Assembly (NCBI GenBank): GCA_902702965.1
Contig: CACRXP010000566.1
Coordinates: forward strand, 185,336-249,335
Reading direction: 5' to 3'
Length of the DNA: 64,000 nt
DNA from: Spirometra erinaceieuropaei
Taxonomy: Eukaryota > Platyhelminthes > Cestoda > Diphyllobothriidea > Diphyllobothriidae
Below are positions 1 to 11,604 of this stretch, piece by piece. The notes beneath the pieces are model-generated. The model had not been told where the DNA came from and did no database searches. It saw only the letters and a program-made list of their open reading frames with translations. Position 1 is the stretch's first letter; each line of letters begins with the position of its first letter. The position numbers were made by a program, and so were the translations under genes.

Positions 1-217
1 GGTGATAACAATCAAACTCTAGCCGGTGGTCAAATCTGTTGGCTGAAAGTTGACAGCGGCTGACGCACGAGGGCCCAACTAAAACATCGCGCAGCAGGCT
101 ACTCTGACGCCACCTCGGGTGTTCCTTGTCGTCAAGACACACTTGTCAGGAAGGGTGGTTTTAAATACCAGTGTATTGTGCTAACATTAATTACTCTACG
201 GTGACGCCGACCGGTTC
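1..217. other. No feature recognised
   Basis: Unique-looking sequence next to the LINE fragment that follows. I see no open frame or repeat here. Confidence 0.4.
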
Positions 218-924
218 TTACTTGCACTCGATACGGCTGCGATCATGCCTGATGTAGCCGGCCTCGATGATGTCCCGAACTGTACCTCTCCCCGCGTGAC
301 GATTTGCAGCAGCAAATCTGGATAGTTAAACCCATTCTCTCCGCCAACGATGGAGACCGAATACCGAAGGCCCAAGAACCACCTCCATGTCTTGACGAAC
401 TGTGTCGAGCCAGGTTTTGAACTGACCCCCTCCCCCCCCCCCTCGACGCCTCCACTAGGGTAACGGTGCCGGATCGAGGGCAGTAACAATGAGCTCCTGA
501 GGTGGACGACGAAGAACATGCCCAAACCACCTCAGTCGTCTTTCTTGGATGGCCTGAGTTATCCTTGCGATGTTGTCGCAGCGGGCGCGGACTGTCTCAT
601 TTGAGACGAAGTCGGTGAACTTCACTCGAAGGATGGTCCTTAAGCAGTGGTGGTCAAATACGTCCAGTTTTCGCTCGTCCTCCACGCGCAAAGCCCAGCA
701 TTCACAACCGTAGAGAAGGACAGATCGGACAGATGTACGGTACACGCGAATCTTAGTGGCGGTGGAGAGGTCACGTCGGATCCATAGGCATTTCCAAAGA
801 CTTGAGAAAACCCAGCGGGCAGCATCGATTCAGGAGACAACGTCGTCCTTACTTTGTCCATTAGGCAGCAGCCTCGCCCCGAGGTATTTAAAACTGTCTA
901 CTTCTTCAAGTCCACAGCCATAAA
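218..924 (-). mobile_element. RTE/R1-like non-LTR retrotransposon, 3' end fragment
   Basis: Read on the - strand, this is the C-terminal part of a LINE reverse-transcriptase polyprotein. It begins near 924 with a frame reading LEEVDSFKYLGARLLPNGQ. It continues through RTSVRSVLLYGCECW and RRLRWFGHVLRRPP, both typical of RTE/R1-type tails. After a frame change near 455 it ends with WLDTVRQDMEVVLGPSVFG and GTVRDIIEAG, stopping near 218. There is an in-frame stop early in the piece (about 838), a second stop in the tail, and a frame change at a C-rich tract (430-443). It is therefore a dead copy. The catalytic RT core and endonuclease are not in the window. The clade is assigned by eye from motif style, so RTE against R1 is not settled. 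Confidence 0.8.
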
Positions 925-1959
925 ATATGTCCGACCGGTTCACCCAAAAGCAGGCCAACTTTCGAGCTGTATTTGCTTATAATGCCGAACAGCTGTGCAG
1001 GCAGTATAATCAGCATTGTGCGTGCCCTATGTGCGTGCGAGGTCGAGTCTTTTTTCAAATCACTTCCTATCAAAATGAGAATTAGAGAAACCGCAAAGTG
1101 GGTCATAGTCGAATTCCATCTGCGTGGGATCTCATTACCGGTCCTAAATACGGCCACCTGAAAACCACTTCGCCATACACCCAACAGAAGTGCTGGTTGA
1201 GGTCGAACGCGTATTTTGCCGTGCTTGACACGACCGCGGGCAGCATGGCTTCCTAGCGCGCTGCGCACGAGCGGCGTCAATCTGAGAATCCTAAAAAGAC
1301 ATTCGGGAAGGGTCGCCGTAGCCTAGCTCGCAGTCCCTGGTAGAACCAAGTTTTCCTGTTATTTTACCGCCTTCTAGGCCACTGATGTTAGCGAAACCTG
1401 ACAGACGGGCCGTTTGGACGTTTGCGTCTACCGTCCACGTTGCGTCCGCACTTGCCTCCGAGCGTCTTGAAATTGTCATACTGTGGGATCAAGGTGTGTA
1501 GGTGAAGAGGGAGTGCGATGGATGCTAGGCAAGTCACTGGCGCTGCGTGCACTCCATGGGGCACTGAAGATGCCGTCGTTCCTGACAGCACATATATGTA
1601 TATACGGATATATGCGCTTTGGATTGCTGGGCAAGGGAACCAGACACACGCTACCAAACTTTGATATCAGCGCAGTCTTGCCAAAAGTGCATAATCGGAC
1701 CAGGAGAAGTGAGTCAGATGCGGCGCAACATTTGAATTAGCGTGCAGTGGCTCTTCGGCGAACATAAAATGGGCAGGTGTGTAACTCAAGGGGTGAGAGA
1801 CTGCGATGGCCCCCTCCTTACGGATAAGATCAACTGATAGTGCAGTGCGCTTCTGGTGAGCTGAGGAACTAGCACGGGGGGGGTGAGATGCTCGGTGGAC
1901 GTCGCTGTCGTCTGGACTACGCGTTGTCCCCCCCGGGGCCGAACAGGAACTGAGCAGCA
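925..1959. other. Intergenic, nothing recognised
   Basis: Several short open frames occur on both strands but none has a recognisable motif, splice context or repeat partner elsewhere in the window. A G-tract lies at 1876-1884. Confidence 0.4.
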
Positions 1960-2185
1960 AGCGAAGACAAGGTAGCACAAACCTGAAGGCCACCTTCACC
2001 ACAGAAATACAGTCCTTGTGGATAACGATGGTTGAGTTCCTAGATATTTTGGCAGATTTTGTATAATTCATATTAACCTTACTGTGAAAAACTTGGTGCC
2101 TCGGTGGGATCCGAACCCATGACAGCAAGAGGAGGCTTTAGTACAGCCAACGTTCTAACCACTTGATCTACGACGCGAGTTTAAT
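1960..2185 (-). mobile_element. SINE-A copy 1 (tRNA-derived SINE)
   Basis: The - strand reads as a tRNA-like head at about 2182-2097. It has an A-box-like GTAGATCAAGTGGTTAGAA and a B-box-like GGGTTCGGATCCC. A SINE body follows that shares the phrase AAAATCTGCCAAAA with copy 2. Copy 2 lies directly upstream in the same orientation, which makes a tandem pair. The head is closed by GAGGCACC, pairing with the degraded acceptor start. Not a functional tRNA: the A box is degraded and a long tail follows. Confidence 0.75.
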
Positions 2186-2457
2186 CACATTTGGATCAAA
2201 ATTACTCACCCAAAACTACTGCAACGTCATGGATCCATCAAATCTGATACAGTAAGTTGACTGCCTAAGCAGGATTTCCTAAGTAATTCACCTAGAATCC
2301 ACCAGATGACTACCAGACTCACGTAATTCAGAGATGTTTTGGCAGATTTTGAATGATTAATATTGACCCAATTGTGAAAAACTCGGCGCCTCGGTGGGAT
2401 CCGAACCCACGACAGCAAGAGGAGGCTTTAGTACAGCCAACGCTCTAACCAGCCTCT
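2186..2457 (-). mobile_element. SINE-A copy 2
   Basis: Same family as the copy at 1960-2185, with a tRNA-like head at about 2457-2395 on the - strand (GGTTAGAGCGTTGGCTGTAC, then GGGTTCGGATCCC and GAGGCGCC). The body includes GGTGGATTCTAGGTGAATTA and continues to about 2190. A related body piece is found at 28045-28115 inside spectrin intron 1. The 5' part of the tRNA-like head is replaced by other sequence. Confidence 0.75.
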
Positions 2458-2477
2458 AAACTCACGTCTTCCGACGG

Positions 2478-2640
2478 GGCCTCGTAGCTCAGGTGGTTAG
2501 AGCATTGGCTGTACTAAAGCCTTACCCTTACTGCGTGGGTTCGAAGCCCACCGAGGCGCCGAGTTCTTCACAGTTGGATCAATATGGATGGTTGAGTTGT
2601 TCAGTGGGTATACAACAGGTGTCGGAAGTAAAAGAGAAAT
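2478..2640 (+). mobile_element. SINE-A copy 3, best tRNA-like head
   Basis: This is the cleanest head of the family. GCCTCGTAGCTCAGGTGG (A box) is followed by the anticodon-arm region TGGCTGTACTAAAGCC, where a 7-base loop with T in the U33 position can be drawn. A GGGTTCGAAGCCC B box and GAGGCGCC follow. It lies inverted relative to the two copies on its left. The body GTTCTTCACAGTTGGATCAA is shared with them. A working pol III promoter is possible, but the downstream tail rules out an ordinary tRNA gene. Confidence 0.8.
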
Positions 2641-5077
2641 GACGTCAAAGAACGAAAGGAGGGCACTGGCAACATACCTCCATTCCGTGATTTGAACTGA
2701 GCGCATTGATTGTCTCGTTAGCGCGCTCGTAGTCGTTTTGTTGGATAACTACAAAAGAAAGAACACGAGAGGTGATAAGCCAACACTTGCCCTCCTCCCA
2801 CACATTCACTTCTAAAACCTACACACGACTCTTAAGAATGTGCGGTCAAAGAAATAAGTCCGAGCGAAGTTGTCCTTAAAAAAACCAAGAAAATAAGCAG
2901 TGCAATCGCAAAAAGTAGTCCGACGACAATTCAACCGTCGTTGCCGACGATGTTCACCGCGTGCTCTACAGCACGGTGGCGCAGGGACGGTGACTTGTGC
3001 GTGAATTAGCTTATAGTAAGTACTGACTTGCACAACATCTACCGCAGTCTGTCCTCCTCCCCTACCGGGATCTGGTGCCAAGACAGAGTTAAGATGACCG
3101 GAGGTGGGGGGGGGGGGAGGCGCAGGTGGCTGGCACGGCCAGACCTGCACCTAGGGAATACAGGGGTTTTAGGAGGCACACGCAGATACACCTGAAGAAC
3201 GCGTTCGAGATCTCGATTTGTTCCAAGGTCCTCTGAACTCAATGCTTTAACCCAACGAAGACGTTTCAGTATCGGAAGCCTTCAGGATCGGAAAGCGCAC
3301 TACTGAACCCCCTATCCCACCGCATTCGAGGCCCCTTAAAGTTGCTTTGAGTTGCAAAGTATAGGTTAATCTCAACCTCTCAAGACGTTTTCACTTAAAA
3401 TATTCCCACCAGGGAGTTTTTTTTAGCCGGAGCGACTAAGGCGTTGGCATTTAATCCAGGACCTCAGACCGAGACAGAGGGGAAAAGAACAAAACCTGGT
3501 TATATACAACAACCGCATACTCGAACGGCCGTCACAGTTTATACGGTCTCATCCTGTGCGTATGTCACCACAGCTGATAGTAGACTTGCACGGCATCTAC
3601 CACACTCTGTCCTCCCCACTCCTCACCTGGAGCCGGCGTCAAGAAGACCGGAGGCGGGGGAGGGCGCAGGGTCGAGCCCGCACCTTGGCGCTCTACTCCA
3701 TACCCCCTGGTCCGCACAGCAAAAGGTACTCTAGGCGGTCCAGAAAGCGCAGAAAACAAGACTGGCGGAGGGCATTCATTTACGGGTGCCTGCAGAGGCC
3801 TCGATTGCTCGGACGACCTCAGACAGAAAGCCGCACGACCGGAACAGCCACTTTAAACACGCGACCAACAAGCGAACACTAACACAGTTGCTCGGACGGG
3901 CACAGCGGAGGGGAGATGCCGTGTGGGGTCATCGTGGAGTGACCTCTTGTGCGGGGATATGTATAAGCAACTTTTATATGCAAGCAGAGGGACGTCGGTA
4001 AACTACTCATGATAGTAAGAAAAAGTCGAGGCGCAGATCAGAGGACAACGAAGTAAGCACACATCATGGTCCATTTCGTCGACCACTTTTTTCGCAATCA
4101 AATAAATGTGCGCGGCCGGAAGTATATTAGATAGCAAACGTGCAGGTATCCAAGGAGAAAAAAGTGCACACACAACGCACTGGTGTTTGTTTTCTTCCTT
4201 ATCCGGAGGCGGTCGCAAAAACAACAACAGCGAAACGATGCGCTTACTGCCGACACACATGGGGACCAGGCACAAAATGACCAGAGGCACTGAGGAATTC
4301 CGGTTAGCGGTATTGACTAAGGTGCTTTGATACCGTCTTTGCATACTATCTTAGAAGCTGAGACTGAACATCTCGCCTAACATGTGATGTGGTAGCCGCT
4401 GAAAAGGTTGCTGCGGGGAGGCTGCCCGGTTGGTCCACTTATGCGTACAGGCGTCACAATACCGCTTTCCAGATCGTATCTAAGTAACCTGATTTTTACT
4501 TCTTGCCCGGGTCGGCCTGCACAGAAAAAAAACTGGAGGAGTGCAGGATGTGTATCATCAGTCGCTTTCGGAAAAAATTATAGGGCGTTTTATGATTTAA
4601 GCCACTGGGTTGATTGTATGGCCGGCATAGCCGGTTTGGCTAAAGTCGATGGACGTACTGGTGTTGTTAAAGAACCTAACCTGAAACCTCCTGTCTAGAC
4701 GACAATCCGCAAAGACTCTTACCGACTTGGTCACACCAAACGAACGGATTTTCCGGTCTAGGTTATAAGGAGGGGGGGGGGGGAGAACTTACATGAAAAT
4801 AAGTTTCGGAGAAGTACTTGCACAGAGGCTGAAAGTCGTCCACTAGCCAGTTCCGTCTGAAGGGAGGTCAGGGATGATAGGATTGCATCTCTTCCAGGAA
4901 TCTATGCAATATGGAGGTTGAATTTCATGAAGAAGTAGTGGTAGATAACGAATAGAGGTGAACAAAATAAATTAATCGCATGGAGCTCCTCAAGACTTCT
5001 GAAAACAGATCATCTTTATCCGATCAATTCAGCTTTTAGAAGAAGGGCCGACTAGAGAAGTTCGTGTCGGTCACGTA
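2641..5077. other. Intergenic; a degenerate direct repeat and G-tracts
   Basis: No gene recognised. About 3026-3150 and 3582-3705 are direct copies of one repeat (a CATCTACC..TCTGTCCTCC core followed by CCGGAGG and a G-run). A related piece in the opposite orientation lies near 49620-49680. Poly-G runs occur at 3104-3118 and 4771-4782. The open frames here are short and show no family motif. Confidence 0.5.
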
Positions 5078-6034
5078 CAATGGATGTGCTGACTCATGAA
5101 ATGTTAACCGAAATTCTGAAATGCATTTTCAACTCGAAAAGATTACTTAGGTAAGGTTGTGATATTTATCACCGCACAGTTTAATCCCAGAACATTTCAG
5201 TTACCTTTGGATGCCGACTTCTGAACGAACTTCTTTCCGACCGCTTGTAAAAATCACGCTGGAAAAAATGACTACATTAGTATAAATTCCTCTTCTGGAT
5301 TTTCGATGCCCCCATAGATTCGAGTATATTTCCTGGAAAACATGCATAAAATATTCATTCAATTACTCATTTGGCGGAAAATTACGTCTTCTCCAAATTT
5401 TATACTTGAATTCGGTTTTAAAGAGTCTAATTATGAGATTTCTCGAGACCGTGAAATGCCCGTTCATAAGACATCGTGTCTCTGAACCTAATGTTGCATG
5501 TAAAGTTTACAACATGTCTCATATCCACTGCAAACTTTAATAACCCCATACGGTCTGTTCTTAATAGCGTTTAGGAACGTAATATTTTCCGTACACGAAA
5601 AATATATAGCTCGTAATTTGTAAACCCAGAACGCAAGTGTAGGATTCAGAATTATTCGGGGATCGGAAAAGTTTTTTTAAAACCGAATTATACCCCCCCC
5701 CTTAAAGTATAAAATTTGCAGAACGTGCAATTTTCTGCCAAATGAAAAAGAGTGAATGCTTTTATACATTTTTTTCTCTGAAATATATTTGAATTTGTGG
5801 GGGTACCGAAAATCAATTAGAAGAATTCGTACTACTTAAGTAGCCATTGTTTAGAGTGTAGTTTTTGCAAGCCGTCGGAAAGAGGTTCGTTTAAAAGCCG
5901 GCATCCCAAAGTAACTGAAATGTCTCGGGATTATGATGCACAGCAATTAATATTACAACCCTACTGTAGTAATGTTTTGAGTCGAAAACGCATTTCAGAA
6001 TTTCGGTTGATATCTCGTGAGTTTGCACATCTGC
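5078..6034. repeat. FB1 palindromic element, copy 1
   Basis: The left arm starts CAATGGATGTGCTGACTCAT and runs through ATGTTAACCGAAATTCTGAA. The right arm ends with the inverted equivalents (CAGAATTTCGGTTGATATCT, then GAGTTTGCACATCTG). Arms of roughly 400-450 bp face each other around a short centre. No coding frame spans it. It belongs to the same family as the copies in the spectrin introns, and is one of the more diverged copies. Confidence 0.8.
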
Positions 6035-7789
6035 TTTATATTGCCTCTGAAAGGTTCCAACAGTGCGCCATAGAGAAGTGTCGTTGAGCTCCTATAAATC
6101 AGAATTGGGGACAATCTTCATTACATGCTGTCTCCAGTCCGTATGAATAATATCGGTAAATTCTACTCGTGTCGGTTAAGATATGGGGTCCAGGGTGGTT
6201 CCGATCTCGGACGCTTGACGTATCCGGTTTTTATCAACGATGGCATGATGACTGAAGAGCAACGGTCATCCAAAGAATGTAAGAACACGGTAAACGCAAA
6301 CACCTAATGATCATAGACAAATGTTGAAGGAAATCCTCAGTCATTTCAACGAATGGTTTGTTACTTGATTCATGAGGTCCAATAAAGAGTAATGAACTAT
6401 AGTACGGTCAAAAATAAAAAAAATTAGGCGTCAATCGAGAGGTTCATTGGTACTTCCTAGATGAAAGGCAAGTTGTCAAAGATAATAAATAAATGGATTT
6501 CGGGGTTGTCACAGCCCCCCCCCGACCAAATGGTAGCTAGCGGGCGGTCCAACATGAAAAGGTCCTTCACGTTTGGATAATTCTACAAAGCTTCGTCCGT
6601 TTACAGCGCTCTTGGAAAGTGGCCGCCGATTACTAGAGAAACTAAGAGAGGAATTAAGGTCGTTAATAACTTGACGTCTCTGTTCTACGCATTTTTAATT
6701 TGGTTTGCTTAACCTGCTCTCCTTACGTTAAGAAAAATCACGGGATCTCGTTCGGAGGCATTGAATTCGAACAAGAGAACGCTCTGCCCTACGTTTTGAT
6801 TAGTCGAAGTCCCTAGAAACCTTCGAACAGTCGACGTGAAAGCTTCGTCGAGCCCATGATGAACCTCGATTTACGTAGACTATCCCTTATCGATTTGTCT
6901 GGGCTTAAAATTGGCTTCCCAAGCTGATAGGCAGAACGGGAACGTCTAAGCATAATATGGGGGTTTTTATTTCCTCGATAAAAGCCGTTGGGGATAAGGG
7001 AGAGGAACCGGAGTATCTCATCCCCCCACTTTGTCGCATTTATTCAGCAAAGTAGATGTACACTATTACCCCTTGCCGTTGCGTTCTCATTTGGTGGCGG
7101 GTATCAGTCCCTGTAGCATGAACGATGCTACTGAAGCGGCGTTACTAGCAAATGCGTCGTGACAACAGCTGTTCCAACTTGAAAACAAAATTATGGAGTA
7201 GATCAAGTTGCCCGTTGCAACTACACATTTGCAGCGTCTAGGAGGTTGAACTTCCGATCTCCGGGGAAAAGTGGTTCACTCTATGCTATATCAAGTATGA
7301 AATGCGAATCAGAGATAAGGGGATGTCAGGTAGCAGTGCAGTGCCCACAGTTTAAGGGCGGAGCAGCCCAGTGCAAAATCCAGCGGATCCTGAGTTCAAT
7401 CCCGTTTTGGCGACACAAGTTTTCGCGGTTATGTGGATTCCCTATTTTGAATAGCCTGCGGTAATAATGGTGGCTAACTAGTATTTAGAACGATAGTTCG
7501 CTACACGCAATGGTATACCCCGTCACACGAAAACGGTTTTTGGTGGTGTTGCACATTACCTTCACATGCCTAAAACCAATAGGAGGCCAGCAGCACTTAG
7601 TAAAGATGCTTTAACCAACAGTCTGTAACTGCAGACGTCCATCCGATAGCAGCAGATAGAGAAGGTGCCACTAGTGATTCAACGGACGTCTTGCTTTGGG
7701 AATACAGCTAATTGAAATCAGTAGAAGACTTTATGTATTATATGATATTCCGAATCGTAGAAAACAAGTGAGGACAAGGCAATTTAATT
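6035..7789. other. Intergenic, nothing recognised
   Basis: No gene, SINE or element partner seen. Short frames at 6125-6307 and 7246-7464 (+) have no recognisable motif. The AT-rich composition matches the surroundings. Confidence 0.35.
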
Positions 7790-8520
7790 GAATATGAAGG
7801 GGAGGCGATCTCTGTTTATTGTTGCAACGTTTTGGATTCGCACGTGAGCCCATCATCAAAAAATAAAGTAGCTGTACAGCTCACGTCGGCCAGGCGCAAC
7901 CTTTATCCGTGCCAGTGATTCGTTTACGTAGCACAGGTGGGGGCACCTGGCAAATCGTTATGTCGCGCAGTCTGCAGTAGACGCGAAACCCAGCCATTCG
8001 TCTGGCCTCTGATTCTCACGCATTCGAAATTAAAGTTTCCTCCTGACAAGGACGAGTGGGCAATCACCGAGGACAGTTTATCTTCCCGTCCCGCAGCACG
8101 CTCATATTCATGCAGTCTGGTGCGGACCTGTTTGCCGGTTTCAGCAACATATACGACTTGGTCACAGTTGCATTCTATCTGCCAGTTTACACCAGATTTC
8201 TGACTGGTAGGTAATGGGTTCTCAGGATGCATGAGCTGTCGGCGGATTGTCGTCTCCGGTCCGTGAGAGACTTCAATCCCAAGTTCGCTTATTAATTTGG
8301 CGAATTCCTTAGACACAATGACAACACAAAGCACGGCACGTCAGAACAAAGGTTTCGGTTGCTCCCTCGGATTTTTCTCTCCTGGCTTTTCGCCTGCATT
8401 TCTCGACAAAATCGTCAGGACGTCTGTTCGTTGTGGTGCAGTCTATATGCATATGATAGAAATGTGAGTGTTTTCTGGAACCCTCACGGGTTACGGTCAC
8501 TCTGTTGTCTTCCTCGTAAA
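7790..8520 (-). mobile_element. Penelope-like element relic (GIY-YIG part), family 2
   Basis: Read on -, a degraded GIY-YIG endonuclease region follows a linker. FVEKCRRKARREKS and then SHGPETTIRRQLMHPENPLP correspond to the VAHRPEATIRRQ.MRPKDPLP stretch of the two better PLEs in this window. VVYVAETGKQVRTRLHEYER is the GIY-YIG core, with the second motif reading VAETG in place of VGETG. The tail at 7862-7820 carries the TTGATGATGG..GAATCC..AAAACGTTGC pattern seen at the other PLE 3' ends. Frame breaks near 8330 and the lack of the RT part show a 5'-truncated, inactive copy. It is clearly more diverged than the copies at 22 and 50 kb. Confidence 0.8.
7820..7862 (-). ncRNA. Hammerhead-like relic at the family-2 PLE tail
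   Basis: On -: TTGATGATGGGCTCACGTGC, then GAATCC, AAAACGTTGC. The arrangement matches the other PLE tails, with two core positions altered (TTGATGA, AAAA). Confidence 0.3.
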
Positions 8521-9292
8521 TAAACTGACAGCGTTAAAAATTACAAAGGTTTATCTTTCACGTAAATAAGAGGGAATTATGATGACCGAATGAGTCCTCT
8601 ATCGTTAGGAAGTGAAAATCAAAGCCTAGCGCATAAAATAAGCAAAAAGACAAACGGCTCTGAAATTTCTGTAAAGTCCTTTATCAGGTCAGCGAAATTA
8701 ATAGCCGATCACACAAACATTGCGAAACGGGTGGCAAACGGTAGTTTTGCTGACAGATGAGTTGTAATGTCATAATTTCGATATCCGTTTCTATAGATTT
8801 AGGACGAGTTCAAACAGTGGCTTTGCACTCTCAAAATTTAAAAGTGAGCTGATGGTCTTGGGAGATGCCGCTGAAATCGAGAAATACTAGAGCCATATGG
8901 GCAGAGCATTGACCCGATGACGAAATCAACTTTCCCTTTGACCCTAAAATAAGTGTACTACCGCCTGCGCACTTAGTATGTCATCTTAGAATGACTCGGT
9001 TGTCCGTGTCAATTGACGGACTGCGTGTGTCAGGTTGCAGATGCTGTAACAGCCACCGCTTACAATTCGGTATCCTTAAGCGAGCAAGTTTACGAATAGC
9101 GAAGGTGGTGGGAACAGGAATAAATGAGCCAATTGCCTAGCATAAAAGAGCGAAAGACAGACAGCATCCGCTGACCCCCGCTAGGGGGAGAGCCGAAACT
9201 GGCTCAGGGAACGAAATTGAAAAACTGCTAAAGCATTCGTATGGTGGTTTGGACTCTGAGTGCGGGAGGCAAACTAAACAGAGTAAACTTAC
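8521..9292. other. Nothing recognised
   Basis: No repeat partner or family motif seen. If 9293-9673 is an exon, this stretch is intron on the - strand, starting with a GTAAGT donor. Confidence 0.35.
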
Positions 9293-9673
9293 GTCCAAGG
9301 AGGGATTGCGAAAGACTCGGCTAATTTGAGTGGTCAGCTGCGTTATTGTGAATGTGGAACCGTCGTCGTAGTGGAGGGGGCCTGCTGGTGGAAGTGCAGT
9401 GCTACTGACAGCAGCAATTGGTGGTTGTCCCAAACGAGGCGCGTACATTTGAGAGCAGGAACCACCTACAGTTGACAGTGGCTGCGGTGTAGTCGGCACA
9501 TCGGAGTTGAGGTTAGATGAGAAGGCGTTCGGCTGCGGAACTAAAGCCGATGGGGCTGCATTGTAATTGGCGGCTGATGAGGAGTGAGACGCAGGTCCGT
9601 TGCCATCAATAGAGTGAAAAACCTTGCCCCGGTTCCGTTTGGTGACTTGTGTCCCACTGTTGTTCACGGTCAT
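9293..9673 (-). CDS. Candidate exon of an unrecognised Ser/Pro/Ala-rich protein
   Basis: A 127-codon open stretch on the - strand starts with ATG at 9673 and ends at 9293 exactly before a strong GTAAGT donor (9292-9287), in phase 0. The product is hydrophilic and low in complexity. It begins MTVNNSGTQVTKRNRGK, then is rich in Ser, Asn, Pro and Ala (residues about 25-100), and ends QLTTQISRVFRNPSLD. The basic KRNRGK patch near the N-terminus and the disordered body would suit a regulatory protein, but I recognise no domain. A stop lies 11 codons upstream of the ATG, so either the ATG is the real start or the exon begins at a nearby acceptor. I could not find a partner exon. It is GC-richer than its flanks, which favours coding, but it could still be a chance frame. 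Confidence 0.4.
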
Positions 9674-9699
9674 GGGGAGTTTGGGGGGATCGTTCCAGC

Positions 9700-10449
9700 C
9701 AGCTTATTGAGTGTATATAAATGTATATATAAGTTAGGAAACACAGTCCTAAGGTTAAGCAGAAATAAATATGAACTATGTAAAGTCTGCCAAAACATCT
9801 ATGAAGAAATAAATAAGGAGAATGAAGGTCATGGGGTGTGGGTCACGTGGTGGTAGTGGCAGCTGGCGTAACGACTGCAGTTCGAGCCTCTTGGAAAACT
9901 TAAATCAAGGAGGAATTAGGTAACTCTAGTTCAATTAGGCAAGTCGTTATCAAATTTCTAAGAGCACCTATCAACAATTCAGTCGACTGCGCCAGATGCG
10001 TAAACCCGATAACTCCCACGCAAGTGTAATATAAACTGAAGGACGTAGCGCGACAGACAACGTGAATCGGTGTCGCCCAGAGTTTACGAACTTGCCTTCT
10101 CAAGACGAACTTTTCGTGGCCTGTGCTCCACGACGCTAGTTGGAGAACTAGCTGGGAGCCCAACATTAGCCCACATATGGGCTATTGACAACGGAATGAA
10201 GTATTCAAAGGTGCATAGTCAAAACATGCAAAATCAAAGGGATTTTCTAGGCAAACGAAAAAAAATGTCGGTACTGGCGGACATCCAAATTAACAAGACA
10301 GCGAAAGGCGCCCTGGATTTCCGATGTAGGGACCGTTACCCAGGTTAACCAAGTACACACAGAAGTCAGCGGTATCATTGTGTAGACGTCTAAAGTTCTG
10401 TGCTATATGTTGTGAAGATTTCCAATAATTACACTGTAAGTGTGAAAAG
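9700..10449. other. Nothing recognised
   Basis: No gene or repeat identified. Short antisense frames only. Confidence 0.35.
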
Positions 10450-10501
10450 CATTCCCGATAAATAGTGGACGAGGTGCCTCGTCCACTATCGATCGGGAAT
10501 G
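10450..10501. repeat. Strong 25-bp hairpin
   Basis: Left arm 10450-10474 and right arm 10477-10501 are inverted copies with two mismatches and a 2-base loop. The centre reads GTGGACGAGGTGCCTCGTCCAC. It is not part of any element I recognised and has no T-run or other processing signal that I can name. Confidence 0.85.
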
Positions 10502-11604
10502 TTTATAGCATAAGCAACTTTATCCAGACTTCGTTAGCGTCAATTGCATAAAAAGTTCAAGTAGTTAATATGTAATTAAAAAAGCAGTTTTACTATCAGA
10601 ATATACGGTGAATGTCACGAAAACACGTCAGAAATGAGAAAAAATATACCTGAAGCACCTATCATCCTTGACCCCTGTTATGCACAGCCACCAACGTTAA
10701 GGTGCGTGTTGTAAAGAGCCCAGACACGGTTTGGAAGTTTCAGTTCCACTCTGGCACAAGACCAAACAGTAATCCATGGATTCCAAAATTATGTAATTTT
10801 AGGCACTTAAATATGAGCTTAGACTATCTTATTCTTATTGATAAGACAGAATTTCGTGTTTGGTTTAGATTTTTGAAGGCATAATGTTTCAGGTAAGGTA
10901 CTTGACTTCTTGGTCAAAGCATTCAAATGTAAAATGTCAGGATCTGATTGGGATGCAGTAATCACTAAACGCTTGGCTCCGTTTGTGAAAAATTCTTCAC
11001 GGGCCAGGCATTAAAACAGTGAAATTTTTGACAGAAGCCTAGAAACGGGCGGCTAGAGATAAGCCGGTGAGGAGGGGGATGAGCCGCAATAGTTGAGACA
11101 GTGCGGTAAACGCGCTAAAGCTTGAAGTAGAGGAAACGTTTAGAACTCGCATTGAGAAAAGGGAATGAGGCTGTGAGTTCGACTTTATTAAACGCAGAAA
11201 GACCGTATAAACAAGGTTTTTGAATACGGGCAGGACTGAACTACTGCACCTCTTCTTGAAAATGTATGGATGACACAATTCACAAAAGCGCGCAAACACA
11301 CTGGTATGGAGTAGTCTGCGAATCAGTTCTTGGAGCAGTCGTGTTACATTATTCATGCTTTCTACTCCAATACAAGTCCCCAACATTTTGGATCCAATTG
11401 TCTTTATCGAAGTACAAAAATATCGCTTAAGTAGAACGGACTCGGCGCTGGAACATCCTTGACAGTCGTTTTCAGGGTTTGATAACATACTACAAAAGTA
11501 CTCCAGTCCAACTCACGTACCCCGCCAGTACGAGTCCGCCTATCCCCACCCGACCTGTGGATAGCACAGACAGTGCTACGCCGATGGTTTCGACCAGTTG
11601 GCTC
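10502..11604. other. Nothing recognised
   Basis: A 149-codon open frame lies on - at 11039-11488 but shows no domain, no clear splice context and no repeat partner. It is left as a chance frame. Confidence 0.35.

Noticed and set aside
1667..2128. 153-codon frame on -
   Set aside because: Its start reads through a SINE-A tRNA-like head (MLSWVRIPPRH is a B-box translation), so it is not a gene.
2478..2565. True tRNA gene
   Set aside because: The head is followed by a SINE body shared with two other copies, so it is a SINE and not a tRNA gene.
3795..4344. Overlapping frames of 71-113 codons on both strands at 3.8-4.3 kb
   Set aside because: No motif, and both strands are equally open. Treated as chance.
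11039..11488. 149-codon frame on -
   Set aside because: No recognisable domain, no good splice context and no repeat relative. Length alone is not enough in a 64 kb window.
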